A DNA stretch of 64,000 bases from Streptomyces luteolus (GCF_029968015.1 NZ_JASCIS010000006.1:124001-188000); one strand, 5' to 3'. Positions 20,542 through 29,434 are shown, counted from the first letter of the stretch. Notes: a model not told the origin generated them from the sequence alone. Translations and numbers: made by a program.

Positions 20542-21021
20542 TCAGGCATAACTCATGGAAACGCGATGGATGAGCCCGTCCTTCAGGGCGAACTCGTAGT
20601 GCGCGCGGAACGCCCCGAGGCCGCCGTTCGCGAATCGCACCAGCACGTTCGAGCCGTTCTCGGCGGGGGTGTGGGCGAGGACGGTCAGTTCGCCGCCGAT
20701 CACCTCGTCCGAGGCCCAGTCGCGGATCTCCTCGCGCCCGTGGAAGGAGCGGCCCGTGTCACCGGCCTCGCCCTCCGGGTGGAAGGCCCCGACGAGCCGG
20801 TCGACGTCCTTGCTGTTCACCGCGTCCACATAGGTGCGGACGGCGGGCTGCAGCGAGTCGAGGGTCTTCTTGTCGTGCTCCTCGGGTGTGGAGCGCATGG
20901 CTTCGGTGGTGACGGCCCGGACGTAGTCGTTGCTGAGCGCGGCACCCCCGAGGACCAGCACGGCGGCCACCACGATGACGACGAGGCGGGACCGGCGCGG
21001 GCGCCGGACGGTGAGCTTCAT
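20542..21021 (-). CDS. Membrane-anchored SnoaL/NTF2-fold protein
   Basis: A 159-residue protein with an N-terminal transmembrane or signal-anchor segment (RLVVIVVAAVLVLGGAAL, residues about 12-29) and an exported SnoaL-like domain (YVDAVNSKDVDRLVGAFHPE, FHGREEIRDWASDEVIGG, GLIHRVSMSYA). The last third matches the downstream lipoprotein block by block, including the shared RDWA..EVIGG and the final SYA/QYA. No lipobox Cys, so it is anchored by its helix. Function unknown. Confidence 0.78.
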   Translation of the reverse strand: MKLTVRRPRRSRLVVIVVAAVLVLGGAALSNDYVRAVTTEAMRSTPEEHDKKTLDSLQPAVRTYVDAVNSKDVDRLVGAFHPEGEAGDTGRSFHGREEIRDWASDEVIGGELTVLAHTPAENGSNVLVRFANGGLGAFRAHYEFALKDGLIHRVSMSYA

Positions 21022-21073
21022 CTTGTTCCTCTCTCGTACGTGGCGGAAGCGATGCGGACTGGCGCGGCCGGGG

Positions 21074-21775
21074 TCACCAGTCGATCGGCCGACGATTGCG
21101 GAAGAACCCGCCGCTGGGCCCGGAGTCCGGCAACTGGGCCAGCCACACCGCTGTGTCCGCGCCCTTCTCGACGCTCGTCGGCGCCCAGGACCCGCCCATG
21201 TCGGTCCGCACCCAGCCGGGGCAGACCGCGTTGACCTTCACGGACGGGGGAGCGGCCGAGGAAACGACCAGGGTGAGGGCGTTCAGCGCGGCCTTGGAGA
21301 TGCCGTACGCCGCGGGGGACGGCACGTTGTCCGTCATCGCCCCGAGCCCGGAGGACACATTGACCACCCGGCCGTAGCCCCGCCGCGCCATCGCCGGGAC
21401 GAAGGCCCGGCAGGTGCGGAAGGCGCCCATGAGGTTCACGTCGAGCGCGTGGTCCAGGGTCTCCTCGCTCATCGAGAGGAAGCCGTCGGTCGGGTAGACA
21501 CCGGCGTTGTTGACCAGGACGTCGACCTCGACATCTGCGTCGGCGAGGCGCCGCGCGCACTCCCGGACGCTCTTGCCGCTGGTGACGTCCAGCTCCTCGA
21601 CCCGGATCGTGCCGCCGGCGCCGCGCAGTCCGCGGGCCGCCTCCTGTCCGCGCGCGAGGTCTCGCGCGGCCAGGACGACGTGGAGTCCGGCGCGGCTCAA
21701 CTGGCGGCAGGTCTCCAGGCCGATGCCCCGGTTGCCGCCGGTGACGAGTGCGGTGCGGGCGTGCTGCCGGCTCAT
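21074..21775 (-). CDS. SDR-family ketoreductase (carbonyl-reductase-like)
   Basis: A 233-residue classical SDR with all key motifs: ALVTGGNRGIGLETC (cofactor), VLVNNAGVYPTDG, catalytic Ser in VVNVSSGLGAM and Tyr/Lys in AAYGISKAALNAL. The Arg-rich segment LAARDLARGQ after beta2 suggests NADPH preference. The C terminus ...FRNRRPIDW resembles plant and bacterial carbonyl/menthone reductases. Followed by the SnoaL genes at a 52-base gap, and preceded by the muconolactone-isomerase-like gene by 16 bases. Confidence 0.88.
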   Translation of the reverse strand: MSRQHARTALVTGGNRGIGLETCRQLSRAGLHVVLAARDLARGQEAARGLRGAGGTIRVEELDVTSGKSVRECARRLADADVEVDVLVNNAGVYPTDGFLSMSEETLDHALDVNLMGAFRTCRAFVPAMARRGYGRVVNVSSGLGAMTDNVPSPAAYGISKAALNALTLVVSSAAPPSVKVNAVCPGWVRTDMGGSWAPTSVEKGADTAVWLAQLPDSGPSGGFFRNRRPIDW

Positions 21776-21791
21776 CTGCGAGGGCTCCCCG

Positions 21792-22100
21792 TCACACCTT
21801 GTAGCGCTGCTTGACGTCCTCGGCGAAGCCGAGGTAATCGCGCAGCGGCCAGACCTCTTCGAACTCGAGGTATTCGCGCATCGGCAGCCGCCCGAGGGCG
21901 GTGCGGTCCAGCTCCTCGGCGTCCGGCGAGTCGATGATGGCGATGACGCGCTTCTGCGCGGCCACCTTCCAGATCCCCACGCAGAAACCGGAGTCCACGG
22001 TCTCCTGGGCGTGGACGGCCTCTTCCTGCTCGACCTCCCACAGCTCGTCGAGGGTGATCCGGCCCTCGTGCTTCCACTTCATCTGGACGTAGAAGAGCAT
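21792..22100 (-). CDS. Muconolactone-delta-isomerase-like small protein
   Basis: A 102-residue protein starting MLFYVQMKWK, with the alpha/beta dimeric barrel pattern of the muconolactone isomerase (MIase) family, slightly longer than the 96-residue catabolic enzyme. The region GRLPMREYLEFEEVWPLRDY is like the C-terminal part of these proteins. No other beta-ketoadipate gene is nearby, so muconolactone as substrate is unlikely; the fold may be used for another isomerisation or cyclisation in this operon. Confidence 0.72.
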   Translation of the reverse strand: MLFYVQMKWKHEGRITLDELWEVEQEEAVHAQETVDSGFCVGIWKVAAQKRVIAIIDSPDAEELDRTALGRLPMREYLEFEEVWPLRDYLGFAEDVKQRYKV

Positions 22101-22129
22101 GCGTCAACTCCTGTTCGGGGTAGGATGAT

Positions 22130-23164
22130 TCAGGCTGCTGCGCGGTCCCGGATGAGCCCGGTGAGCGAGTGCTCCGCCCCGAACACCTCGACGGCCAGGT
22201 CGAGCGGCGTCTTGCCGTCGTGACCGACCAGGTCGAGCCGGGCGCCGGCCTCGACGAGGGTGCGGGCGCACTCCTCGTAGCCGTGCCAGAGCGAGTCGTG
22301 CAGCGGCGTGTAGCCGTTGGTGGCGCCCTGGAAGTCCAGGTCGGTGCCGTCCTGGCGGACCAGGTCGGCGGTGATGCCGGCGTGGCCGTTGTAGACGGCC
22401 TTGTGCAGCGGCACGGCGCCGAAGGTGGGCTCGACCGCGTTGACGTCGGCGCCGGCGTCGAGCAGCAGGCGGACGATCTCGGCGTGCCCGTCGCGGGCGG
22501 CCACGAGGAGCGGGGTGTGGCTGTCGTTGAAGCTGCCCAGGTCGGGGGAACGCTCGTCGACCTTGGCGCCGTCGGCGAGCAGCTTGCCCGCCAGCTCGGT
22601 GTTGCCCTCGGCGGTGGCGGCCATCAGCTGCTGCCGGGCCACGGCGGCGGCGTCGCGCTCGCGGCGGGCGTTCAGGTGCCGCTCGGCCTCGAGCAGCTTG
22701 TCCTTGCCGAAGGTGTTGACGTTCAGCTCGTACTCGAAGTGCTGCTCGAGCGAGAAGCCGTAGTGCGTGTAGACCTTCAGGCTCGCGCCCTGGCCGAGCA
22801 AGTACTCCGCGATGTCCGGGTACTTGTACCAGAGGGCGTCCATCAGGGCGGTGTGCCCGGTGGTCGGGGCCACGGCGTCCACGAACGACCCGGCCTCGAC
22901 CAGCGCGCGGACGACCTCCAGGCTGCCGCCCTGGCACGCCTTGTGCAGTGCGGTGGCGCCGGCCCTGCGGTCCGCGGTGTGGACGTCGGCACCGCCGCGG
23001 ATCAGCTCGCGCACGGTGGGCGCGTCGGCCTGCCCGGCGGCGATCATCAGGACGGTGAGCCCGGTGGTGGTCTCGCGCGTCGAGGCGTCGGCGCCGCCCG
23101 CGAGCAGCTTCTCGGCCTCGGCCGTCTCTCCGCGCCGTACGGCGGCGATCAGCTGGGCGCTCAT
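22130..23164 (-). CDS. Ankyrin-repeat protein
   Basis: A 344-residue cytoplasmic protein made of about nine ankyrin repeats, e.g. TTGLTVLMIAAGQADAPTV, AGATALHKACQGGSLEVVRA, HTPLLVAARDGHAEIVRLLL, GAVPLHKAVYNGHAGITADL. A charged insertion near residues 150-165 (LEAERHLNARRERDAAAVAR) splits the repeats into two blocks of four to five. No signal or catalytic domain. Its ATG overlaps the stop of the upstream SnoaL gene (ATGA), so the two are made together. Likely a protein-protein scaffold. Confidence 0.88.
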   Translation of the reverse strand: MSAQLIAAVRRGETAEAEKLLAGGADASTRETTTGLTVLMIAAGQADAPTVRELIRGGADVHTADRRAGATALHKACQGGSLEVVRALVEAGSFVDAVAPTTGHTALMDALWYKYPDIAEYLLGQGASLKVYTHYGFSLEQHFEYELNVNTFGKDKLLEAERHLNARRERDAAAVARQQLMAATAEGNTELAGKLLADGAKVDERSPDLGSFNDSHTPLLVAARDGHAEIVRLLLDAGADVNAVEPTFGAVPLHKAVYNGHAGITADLVRQDGTDLDFQGATNGYTPLHDSLWHGYEECARTLVEAGARLDLVGHDGKTPLDLAVEVFGAEHSLTGLIRDRAAA

Positions 23165-23610
23165 CAGGACGTCACCTCGGCCTTGTTGTCACCGCGCAGG
23201 GCGCGGATGATCTGCGAGGGGTCCGTGTAGGACTTCCAGCGGACGATGTGCCCGTCCCGGACGGTCAGCCACTGGATGAACTCGATCTCGAATTCCTGGC
23301 CGGTCTCCTTGACCACGGACACCTCGTGGATGACGCCGGCGGCCTGGTCGCCCTCGACCACCAGGTTGATCAGCTTCTCGACCTTCACGTCCGCGGTGCC
23401 GGTGAAGACCTTCAGGGTCTCGAGGACGGCGTCGCGGCCTCGGACCGTGCCGATCCACTTCATGTCGTCGTTGTAACCCGGGACCGGGCTGTAGTTGATC
23501 CACTCGACATCCTCGGCGAGGGTGTTGAGCGCGGTCTCGAAATCGCCGCTCGTGAGCGCGTCGAACCAGCGCTCCACGACTATTCGGGTCTCTTCCGTGA
23601 GCTCACTCAT
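23164..23610 (-). CDS. SnoaL-like (NTF2-fold) protein
   Basis: A 148-residue cytoplasmic SnoaL domain: VERWFDALTSGDFETALNTL, EDVEWINYSPVPGYNDDMKW, RGRDAVLETLKVF, FIQWLTVRDGHIVRWKSYTD. This is the ketosteroid-isomerase/polyketide-cyclase fold. The ATG at 23610 follows AAGGAGAGC. Coupled by ATGA overlap to the ankyrin gene. The pattern 'WINYSPVPGY' suggests a defined hydrophobic pocket rather than a degenerate fold. Confidence 0.82.
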   Translation of the reverse strand: MSELTEETRIVVERWFDALTSGDFETALNTLAEDVEWINYSPVPGYNDDMKWIGTVRGRDAVLETLKVFTGTADVKVEKLINLVVEGDQAAGVIHEVSVVKETGQEFEIEFIQWLTVRDGHIVRWKSYTDPSQIIRALRGDNKAEVTS

Positions 23611-23734
23611 GCGCTCTCCTTGAGAGGGTGGCATTCCAAGACGGTGGGCATTTCCGGTGCAGCCCATTTCCCGGCCATCATGGTGTGCGTTTCGAGGCGG
23701 CCCCAAGAAAGGCCAGTTGACTTTCTGAGGTCTT

Positions 23735-24211
23735 TCAGTCCGCCGCTGATTCGGCGCCGGTGCGCTGCCCTTCGGGCGTCATGATGTGGCGATTTCCCTC
23801 GGACCAGCGCGCCGTCATCACCATGGCGGAGATGCGCCAGCCGGAGGCCGTGCGGGAGAGGGTCCAGCGGTACTGCCCGCCCAACGTCCAGTGCGGGCCG
23901 CCCAGTTCGTTGGGCAGCCGGTGCACGGCCTGGAACATCGCGGTGCAGACCGCCTCGTCGCCCCGCACATCCACCAGGAAATTGCTGATCAGATGCTGGG
24001 TGGAGGAGAGGTTGCCGAGCAGTCCCGACCAGGCGGCGATCACCTCTTCGGTGGAGACCGTCGACGGCTCGCCGCCGTTCAGGCTCGTGTAGTCGAGCAG
24101 CACCTTGTCCGCGAACACCCCGTACAGGGCGTCCCATTCACGTTGGTCGACGTACCAGGCCACCCTGGTGCAGGTCTCGATGACGTCCAGGCGGTCTTCC
24201 AGCGAACTCAT
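23735..24211 (-). CDS. SnoaL_4-type protein
   Basis: A 158-residue NTF2-fold protein of the SnoaL_4 / bile-acid-dehydratase-like subgroup: LEDRLDVIETCTRVAWYVDQ, REWDALYGVFADKVLLDYTS and QHLISNFLVDVRGDEAVCTA with HH/QH in the pocket region. ATG at 24211 was chosen because GGAG lies six bases before it. Follows the LtrA gene by 47 bases. Such proteins are often dehydratases or isomerases. Confidence 0.8.
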   Translation of the reverse strand: MSSLEDRLDVIETCTRVAWYVDQREWDALYGVFADKVLLDYTSLNGGEPSTVSTEEVIAAWSGLLGNLSSTQHLISNFLVDVRGDEAVCTAMFQAVHRLPNELGGPHWTLGGQYRWTLSRTASGWRISAMVMTARWSEGNRHIMTPEGQRTGAESAAD

Positions 24212-24258
24212 GCCCATCTCCGTTCCCGTTCCTGCTTCGATTTCTGTTTCTACGGCTG

Positions 24259-25452
24259 TCAACAGGTGTGCGCCATCTGTTTGGTCCACCGGTGCTCGAT
24301 GAACAGCGCACTCACAATGAGCGCCCCGAGTACGAACACTTCGCCCACGGCGGCCCCGAAGCGCCCCACCGGAATGGCGGCGGCGGACAGAAGGGCAGCG
24401 GCCAAATGGAATCTCTGCGGGCCGATCTTGAGAATTCTGTGGAACCAGGCGATGCCCACGAGGTACAGCGCGACGCCACCGGCGAGCGCGAACGACGGCG
24501 CCGGCGCCAGCTGGCCGAAGGGGTGCGCGATCGTCTTCTTCACGGCCGCCGCGATCAGAATCAGCCCGAGCAGCATCGGCACATGGGCGTAGAAGAAGGC
24601 CGACAGCGCCATCCGGGAGCGCGTCAGGGCGTCCTGGCGCTCTAGCGCCCGCTCGGCCCTGCGGGCCTTCTCCGACTCGTCGAAGTACACCCACCACAGG
24701 CAGGCCGGGATGACGAAGATGAGGACGGCGGTTGTGACCACGGAGAGACCGGCCTGGCCGCCGTTGGTGCCGATGCCGAGCGCCAGGAACGAGTCGCCGA
24801 GAGCGATGATCATCAGCAGTCCGTGCCGTTCCACGAAGTGCCCCGGCTTCAGTTCGAACCCCGAGACGCCGGTGATCATCGGCGCCACCACTTCGAGCAC
24901 CACGGCACCCGCCCAGCACGCGTATGCCACGGGCCCCTCCAGGAACCCCGCCCAGATGATCAGCAGTGCGGCCACCGCGTGGAACGGCGCGATCCGCAGC
25001 ATGTTGCGGGCCGCCCGCGGACCGCTGAAGGCGAAGAGCGCGGCGTGCACGGAGACGATCAGCAGATATCCGACGCCGAAGGCGACGCCGTCACCGTTGA
25101 AGGCGTTGGGGGTGGCGAGACCGACGACCAGGAAGGACGCCATCCCGAGCAACAGCAGCAGCCGGTGCCGCTTCTTGTGCGGCGGAAGATGGTTGGTCAG
25201 CCAGGCGTAGCCGCCGTACATCCACCACAGCAGCCAGAAGATCAGCAGTACCCGGAGCAGTCCGGTCGCGCTCATATCCCGGCTGAATACCCGGGCCAGC
25301 TGGGTGAAGTTGAAGACGAATGCGAGATCGAAGAACAATTCGAGGGTGGTCACCCGCGTTTCGGCGGACGGCTGCCCTGAATTCCCGGACGGCTTGTCCG
25401 GTTCTTCTGCGGGAATCTCCAGAGTGCTGCTTGTCGCCGTGGCGTGAGACAT
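24259..25452 (-). CDS. LtrA-family membrane protein
   Basis: A 397-residue protein with about 11 membrane segments. Family features are plain: TTLELFFDLAFVFNFTQLAR at residues about 35-54 and HFVERHGLLMIIALGDSFLA in the middle. The name 'low temperature requirement A' comes from Listeria; the biochemical role is unknown. It is the first gene of the minus-strand run that includes SnoaL proteins, SDRs and the ThDP enzyme. A perfect 12-base palindrome and a diverged direct repeat lie upstream. Confidence 0.88.
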   Translation of the reverse strand: MSHATATSSTLEIPAEEPDKPSGNSGQPSAETRVTTLELFFDLAFVFNFTQLARVFSRDMSATGLLRVLLIFWLLWWMYGGYAWLTNHLPPHKKRHRLLLLLGMASFLVVGLATPNAFNGDGVAFGVGYLLIVSVHAALFAFSGPRAARNMLRIAPFHAVAALLIIWAGFLEGPVAYACWAGAVVLEVVAPMITGVSGFELKPGHFVERHGLLMIIALGDSFLALGIGTNGGQAGLSVVTTAVLIFVIPACLWWVYFDESEKARRAERALERQDALTRSRMALSAFFYAHVPMLLGLILIAAAVKKTIAHPFGQLAPAPSFALAGGVALYLVGIAWFHRILKIGPQRFHLAAALLSAAAIPVGRFGAAVGEVFVLGALIVSALFIEHRWTKQMAHTC

Positions 25453-25557
25453 GCGCCGAAGGTAAGGGCGGGCACCGTGGCCCGGTCAAAGGGTTCCGTG
25501 GGACATCATGAGGTCCGCAGATCCGCCGGGTCGCGGATACGAGTCGAATCCAGGTGG

Positions 25558-25569
25558 ACTTCATGAAGT
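25558..25569. promoter_or_regulatory. 12-base palindrome upstream of the LtrA-led operon
   Basis: ACTTCATGAAGT is a perfect palindrome about 105 bases upstream of the LtrA start. It lies between two diverged copies of a roughly 41-base direct repeat (25520-25561 and 25584-25624). Candidate operator; no regulator gene is adjacent. Confidence 0.4.
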
Positions 25570-25670
25570 TCCGGGGGATGGAGGATGCGCCGGGGTCGCG
25601 GACACGGCTCGACCTCAGGTCGATCGCATACGTCTCCGCGGCCCGCGACAGGCAGCCAGGGCCCCGGGGT

Positions 25671-26891
25671 TCAGTGCCCCAGCAGACCCCGGTAGATCTC
25701 CCGCACCCGGCGCGCGGCCTGCTCCCAGCCGAACTGTTCCTCGGCCCGCGCCCGGCCGGCCTTCCCCATGGTCCGGGCCAGTTCGGGCTCGGCCAGCAGC
25801 CGGTTCACGGCCGCCGCGAAGTCATCGGCGAACCGCTTCGGGTCGCGCGGCGTCCCGGTGCCGTCCTGCTCCTGCTCCACGGGCACCAGAATCCCGGTCT
25901 CGCCGTCGGCCACCACCTCCGGGATACCGCCCGTGGCCGTGGCGACCACGGCCGTCTCGCAGGCCATCGCCTCCAGATTGACGATGCCCATCGGCTCGTA
26001 CAGCGAAGGGCAGACGAAGACGTCGGCGTGCGTGAGCAGCTGCCGCAGCGAGACCTGGTCGAGCATGCCGTCGATGCGTACGACACCGCTGCGCACCCGG
26101 CTCAGCTCCTCGACGAGGGCGGCCGTCTCCGCGGCGATCTCCGCGGTGTCGGGCTGCCCGCAGCAGAGCACGAGCTGGGCCTCCGGGGTCAGCCTGAAGG
26201 CCGCGCGCAGCAGTTGGGGCAGCCCCTTCTGCCGGGTCACCCGGCCCACGAACAGCACGATCGGCCGGTCCGGGTCGATGCCGTACCGCTCGAGCGCGGC
26301 GGTGCCGCGGTCGGGCCGCTGCACGGTGGTGTCGATGCCGTTGTGCACCACGTGGACCCGCTCGGGGTCGACACCCGGGTAGGCCCGCAGAATGTCCTCG
26401 CGCATCCCGCGCGAGACCGCGACCAGAGCGTCCGCGTGCTCCAGCGCCGTGCGTTCCACCAGGGACGACAGCGCGTACCCACCGCCCAACTGCTCGGCCT
26501 TCCAGGGCCGCAGGGGCTCCAGGCTGTGGGTCGTCACCACGTGCGGGACGCCGTACAGCGTCTGCGCGAGCCCGCCCGCGGCATTCGCGTACCAGGTGTG
26601 GCTGTGCACCAGATCCGCCCCCGCGCAGTCCGCGGCCATCGGCACGTTCACGCCGAGCGTGCGCAGCGCGGGGTTGGCATCGTCGGGCAGCCACGGCTCC
26701 TGGTACGCCGTGACTCCTTGCTCGGTGCGCGGCTCGCCGAAGCAACGCACCTGCAGATCGACCAGGCCCCGCAACACCTTGGACAGCTCCGCCGCGTGCA
26801 CCCCGGCGCCGCCGTAGACATCCGGCGGAAACTCCTTGGTGAGCAGATCGACGCGAATTCTCGACGACTCGGCGGACGGCTGTGCATTCAT
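25671..26891 (-). CDS. glgM: GlgM/GlgA-family glycosyltransferase (GT4)
   Basis: A 406-residue GT-B retaining glycosyltransferase annotated in actinobacteria as glycogen synthase; the family member GlgM makes maltose 1-phosphate from ADP-glucose and glucose 1-phosphate, the substrate of GlgE. Visible motifs: EFPPDVYGGAGVHAAELSKV (donor/acceptor loop), HSHTWYANAAGG, VLFVGRVTRQKG and the E-x7-E region CPSLYEPMGIVNLEAMACET. ATG at 26891 follows AGGAAG. It stands apart from glgX-glgE-glgB but would complete that pathway. A classical glycogen synthase role is the alternative. Confidence 0.8.
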   Translation of the reverse strand: MNAQPSAESSRIRVDLLTKEFPPDVYGGAGVHAAELSKVLRGLVDLQVRCFGEPRTEQGVTAYQEPWLPDDANPALRTLGVNVPMAADCAGADLVHSHTWYANAAGGLAQTLYGVPHVVTTHSLEPLRPWKAEQLGGGYALSSLVERTALEHADALVAVSRGMREDILRAYPGVDPERVHVVHNGIDTTVQRPDRGTAALERYGIDPDRPIVLFVGRVTRQKGLPQLLRAAFRLTPEAQLVLCCGQPDTAEIAAETAALVEELSRVRSGVVRIDGMLDQVSLRQLLTHADVFVCPSLYEPMGIVNLEAMACETAVVATATGGIPEVVADGETGILVPVEQEQDGTGTPRDPKRFADDFAAAVNRLLAEPELARTMGKAGRARAEEQFGWEQAARRVREIYRGLLGH

Positions 26892-26945
26892 GGGGACTTC
26901 CTGACGTCGGGTGCCTGTCATTTCTGTTTCCGGGCAGCACGACGG

Positions 26946-26963
26946 CCCATGACCCGTCATGGG
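26946..26963. promoter_or_regulatory. 18-base palindrome upstream of glgM
   Basis: CCCATGAC-CC-GTCATGGG, with 8-base perfect arms, lies about 55 bases upstream of the glgM start. It is in operator position; no known regulator motif is recognised. Confidence 0.4.
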
Positions 26964-27092
26964 ATAGGGACAGATACAGGTGGCCATCATGCGCCCGACC
27001 GGGCTGACGAGGGGCCCGCGGCAAGCACTGCAGCGGGAATTCGAGTGATCGCCGCGGGCCCCTCTCGCGCACGTTATCGAAATGCACAGGAA

Positions 27093-27123
27093 AACGCTCC
27101 GGGCGCAGCGCACCCGGAGCGTT
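27093..27123 (-). terminator. Intrinsic terminator, 11-bp stem and T run
   Basis: Bases 27093-27103 pair with 27113-27123 around a 9-base loop. Read on the minus strand it follows the stop of the gene ending at 27163 and is followed by TT. It fits a terminator for that gene. Confidence 0.75.
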
Positions 27124-27162
27124 CCACGTCGGCGAGAGCCGAGGAGCTCTCACCCCTGCTGT

Positions 27163-28242
27163 TCAGTCCTGTTCGGGGGCGGCCCGGCGCAGTGTCGTGA
27201 TGCAGGTGGCGAGGGCTTCCTGGAGGGCTTCGAGGCGGGTGAGCATGTCGGACTCGTAGATGTCGTCCAGGTCGGCGGCGTCGTCGAGGGTCAGCTCCTC
27301 GAAGACCTTCGTGGCCTTCTGCAGGCTGCTGTAGAACTTGGTGCGGCGCTCCTGGACGCGGAGTTCGGGGTTCTCCTCCAGGTGCGGGTGACGAGCTCCT
27401 TGACGGTCGTACGCCTCCGCCGCCCACTCGCCCGTGTCCTCGTCGTCCAGCTCGTCGATGAGGGAGAGGTGGCGGTCGGCCTCCGCGCGGAAGTCGGCGG
27501 GGGCGTCCAGGGTCCGTCCGGCCGGGGTCTTGAACTGGCCGTTCTCGGCGATCTGGCGGACGTAGCCGATGCGGTCGGCCGCCTTGGACTCGGTCGCCAC
27601 CGCCTTCTTCAGCTCGCTGCTCCGGGTGATGTCGCGGGCCAACTCGGCCTGCAGCGCCGGGTCTTCCCTGACGCGGTCGAGGAGTGCGTGCCGGGCGGCC
27701 CGGGCGGTTCCCGGGTCGGCCATGATCGCGGCGCGCAGCGCGGTGGGGTTCTCCGCGACCTCCAGCGCCTTGGTCGGGCGGATGCCCTCGGCCTCGGGGG
27801 CGGCCGTGATCGCGGTGCCGCGAACGGAGGCCGCGCTGGAGCGGGACGTGTAGTAGCTGAGCCAGACGTCGGCGTCCGGGAGCGCGATGTCCTCGCCCGG
27901 CGCCAGCGCCTCGAACTGCGGGACGAGGCCGTCGTCCGCGGCCATGTCCCAGGCGCGGTAGTAGCGCATGACCCGCTCCGGCGAGCACTCCGCCAGCCCC
28001 GCGAACTCCTTCGCGGAGATGTCTCGCCCGCCGCCTGGCCGCCGGGGCGCACGCTGCGCGCCACCTTGCGGTCGAAGGCCCAGCCGCCGGTACGTGCGTA
28101 CGCCCCGAACTCGCGGGCGTCCCGCGCCACGGCTTCCGGCACCTCGGCCGTCTCCGGCGCCTCGGCCACCTCGGCCGCCGGTTCGGCTGCCTCGCCGGCG
28201 GGTGCGGACGGGACGGCCGACGGCGTGGCTTCTTCGGACGGG
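27163..28242 (-). pseudogene. Uncharacterised Streptomyces protein, frameshifted and 5'-truncated
   Basis: Translation is continuous from about 28035 down to the stop at 27163 (about 290 residues): SAKEFAGLAECSPERVMRYY (HTH-like), then an Ala/Glu-rich helical region and a C terminus LEALQEALATCITTLRR. Upstream, the related sequence DAREFGAYARTGGWAFDRKV is in another frame, so one base is lost or gained near 28028-28045. No start codon precedes it: the frame runs into the antisense of the opposite gene at about 28205-28242. The family is unknown to me. Frameshift plus missing start suggests sequence error or a rearrangement. Confidence 0.65.
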
Positions 28243-29060
28243 GTGCTGGGCGTCCGTTTCCTGGCATCGGAGTACCAGACCGGCCCCTGGCACCGGGGGC
28301 GGATCGACAACCTGGGGCTCGACGAGAACGGCAGCCCGGTGGTGATCGAGTTCAAGAAGGGCTCAGACAGCGGGGTGATGTCCCAGGCGGTCTCCTACCT
28401 GTCCTGGTTGGAGTCGGCGCACCACGAGTTCGAGGCGCTCGTGCGGAAGGTGCTGGGGGCGGAGGCCGCTGAGTCCGTCGACTGGCGTCGTCCGCGGATA
28501 ATCTGCATCGCGGCGGGCTTCTCGCACCACGACCGGGTGGCGGTGCAGAGGTTGCCCGAGCGGATCGACCTGGTCCGCTACCGGATCTTCGACGGTGGCC
28601 TGCTGGGACTGCTACTCGTGGACTCCGCGACCGGCTTCCCGAGCGCTGCCTCGTCTCGCCGGGGCCGGGAGCGGGCACCCGTGGCGGACAGCGTGCCGAC
28701 GGCTTCGGCGATCTCTCCGCCTGCGGGTGGCGGAGCGGTGCCGGAGTGCCTGCGGCACCTGTACGCGGAATTGGACGAGGCATCACGGCGTGGGGCGAGG
28801 TGGAGGTGGCGTCGCTGCGGCACTACTTCGCCTACCGGCGGTTGGTGAACGTGGCGTCGGTGATCTTCCGTCCGAAGCACGGGGCGATCCTGGTGTACCT
28901 CAGACTCGACCCGGACACGGTCGAGCTGGAGGAGGGCTTCACCCGGGACATGCGCGGCATCGGACACCTCGGGACCGGCGACCTGGAGGTCCGCATCGTC
29001 TCGGCAGCCGACTTGGAGAAGGCGGCGCCGCTGATCCGGCGGGCGTTCGAGGCGGCCTGA
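28243..29060 (+). pseudogene. DUF5655 / nuclease-like protein, 5'-truncated and frameshifted
   Basis: The coding sense begins at VLGVRFLASEYQTG (GTG at 28243), which in homologues lies about 40 residues inside the protein. It has a PD-(D/E)XK-like core (GRIDNLGLDENGSPVVIEFK) and a C-terminal DUF5655 part ending TGDLEVRIVSAADLEKAAPL. The frame shifts near 28780 (LYAELDEA into TAWGEVEVASLRHYF). The N-terminal part is missing at a head-to-head junction with the minus-strand fragment. The stop is only 10 bases before a G/C homopolymer tract. Confidence 0.7.
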
Positions 29061-29068
29061 CGTAACAA

Positions 29069-29285
<217 letters not shown>

Positions 29286-29320
29286 GGGCGCGGCTGTGAC
29301 ATTTGCGGCTCCGCCGCGGG

Positions 29321-29420
29321 GCGCGACCAGCCACGACGGCGCGGCAGACGAACGACGAAGCGGGGTCCGGGCCGCAGCCCCGAGGCCGCTGCAAGCTTTC
29401 GGGAAGGGGCGGGGAGGGGA
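29321..29420. repeat. Dispersed intergenic repeat, copy 1
   Basis: Two blocks, 29321-29346 and 29395-29420, are each 26 bases identical to 60164-60189 and 60210-60235. Both copies sit just downstream of a minus-strand gene's stop codon (GH3 here, VWA lipoprotein there). Similar sequences are frequent between Streptomyces genes. Confidence 0.75.
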
Positions 29421-29434
29421 GGAACAGGCCGCGC

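Noticed and set aside
14801..25452. A standard polyketide, nonribosomal peptide or terpene cluster
   Set aside because: No synthase, carrier protein or terpene cyclase gene lies in the run or next to it.
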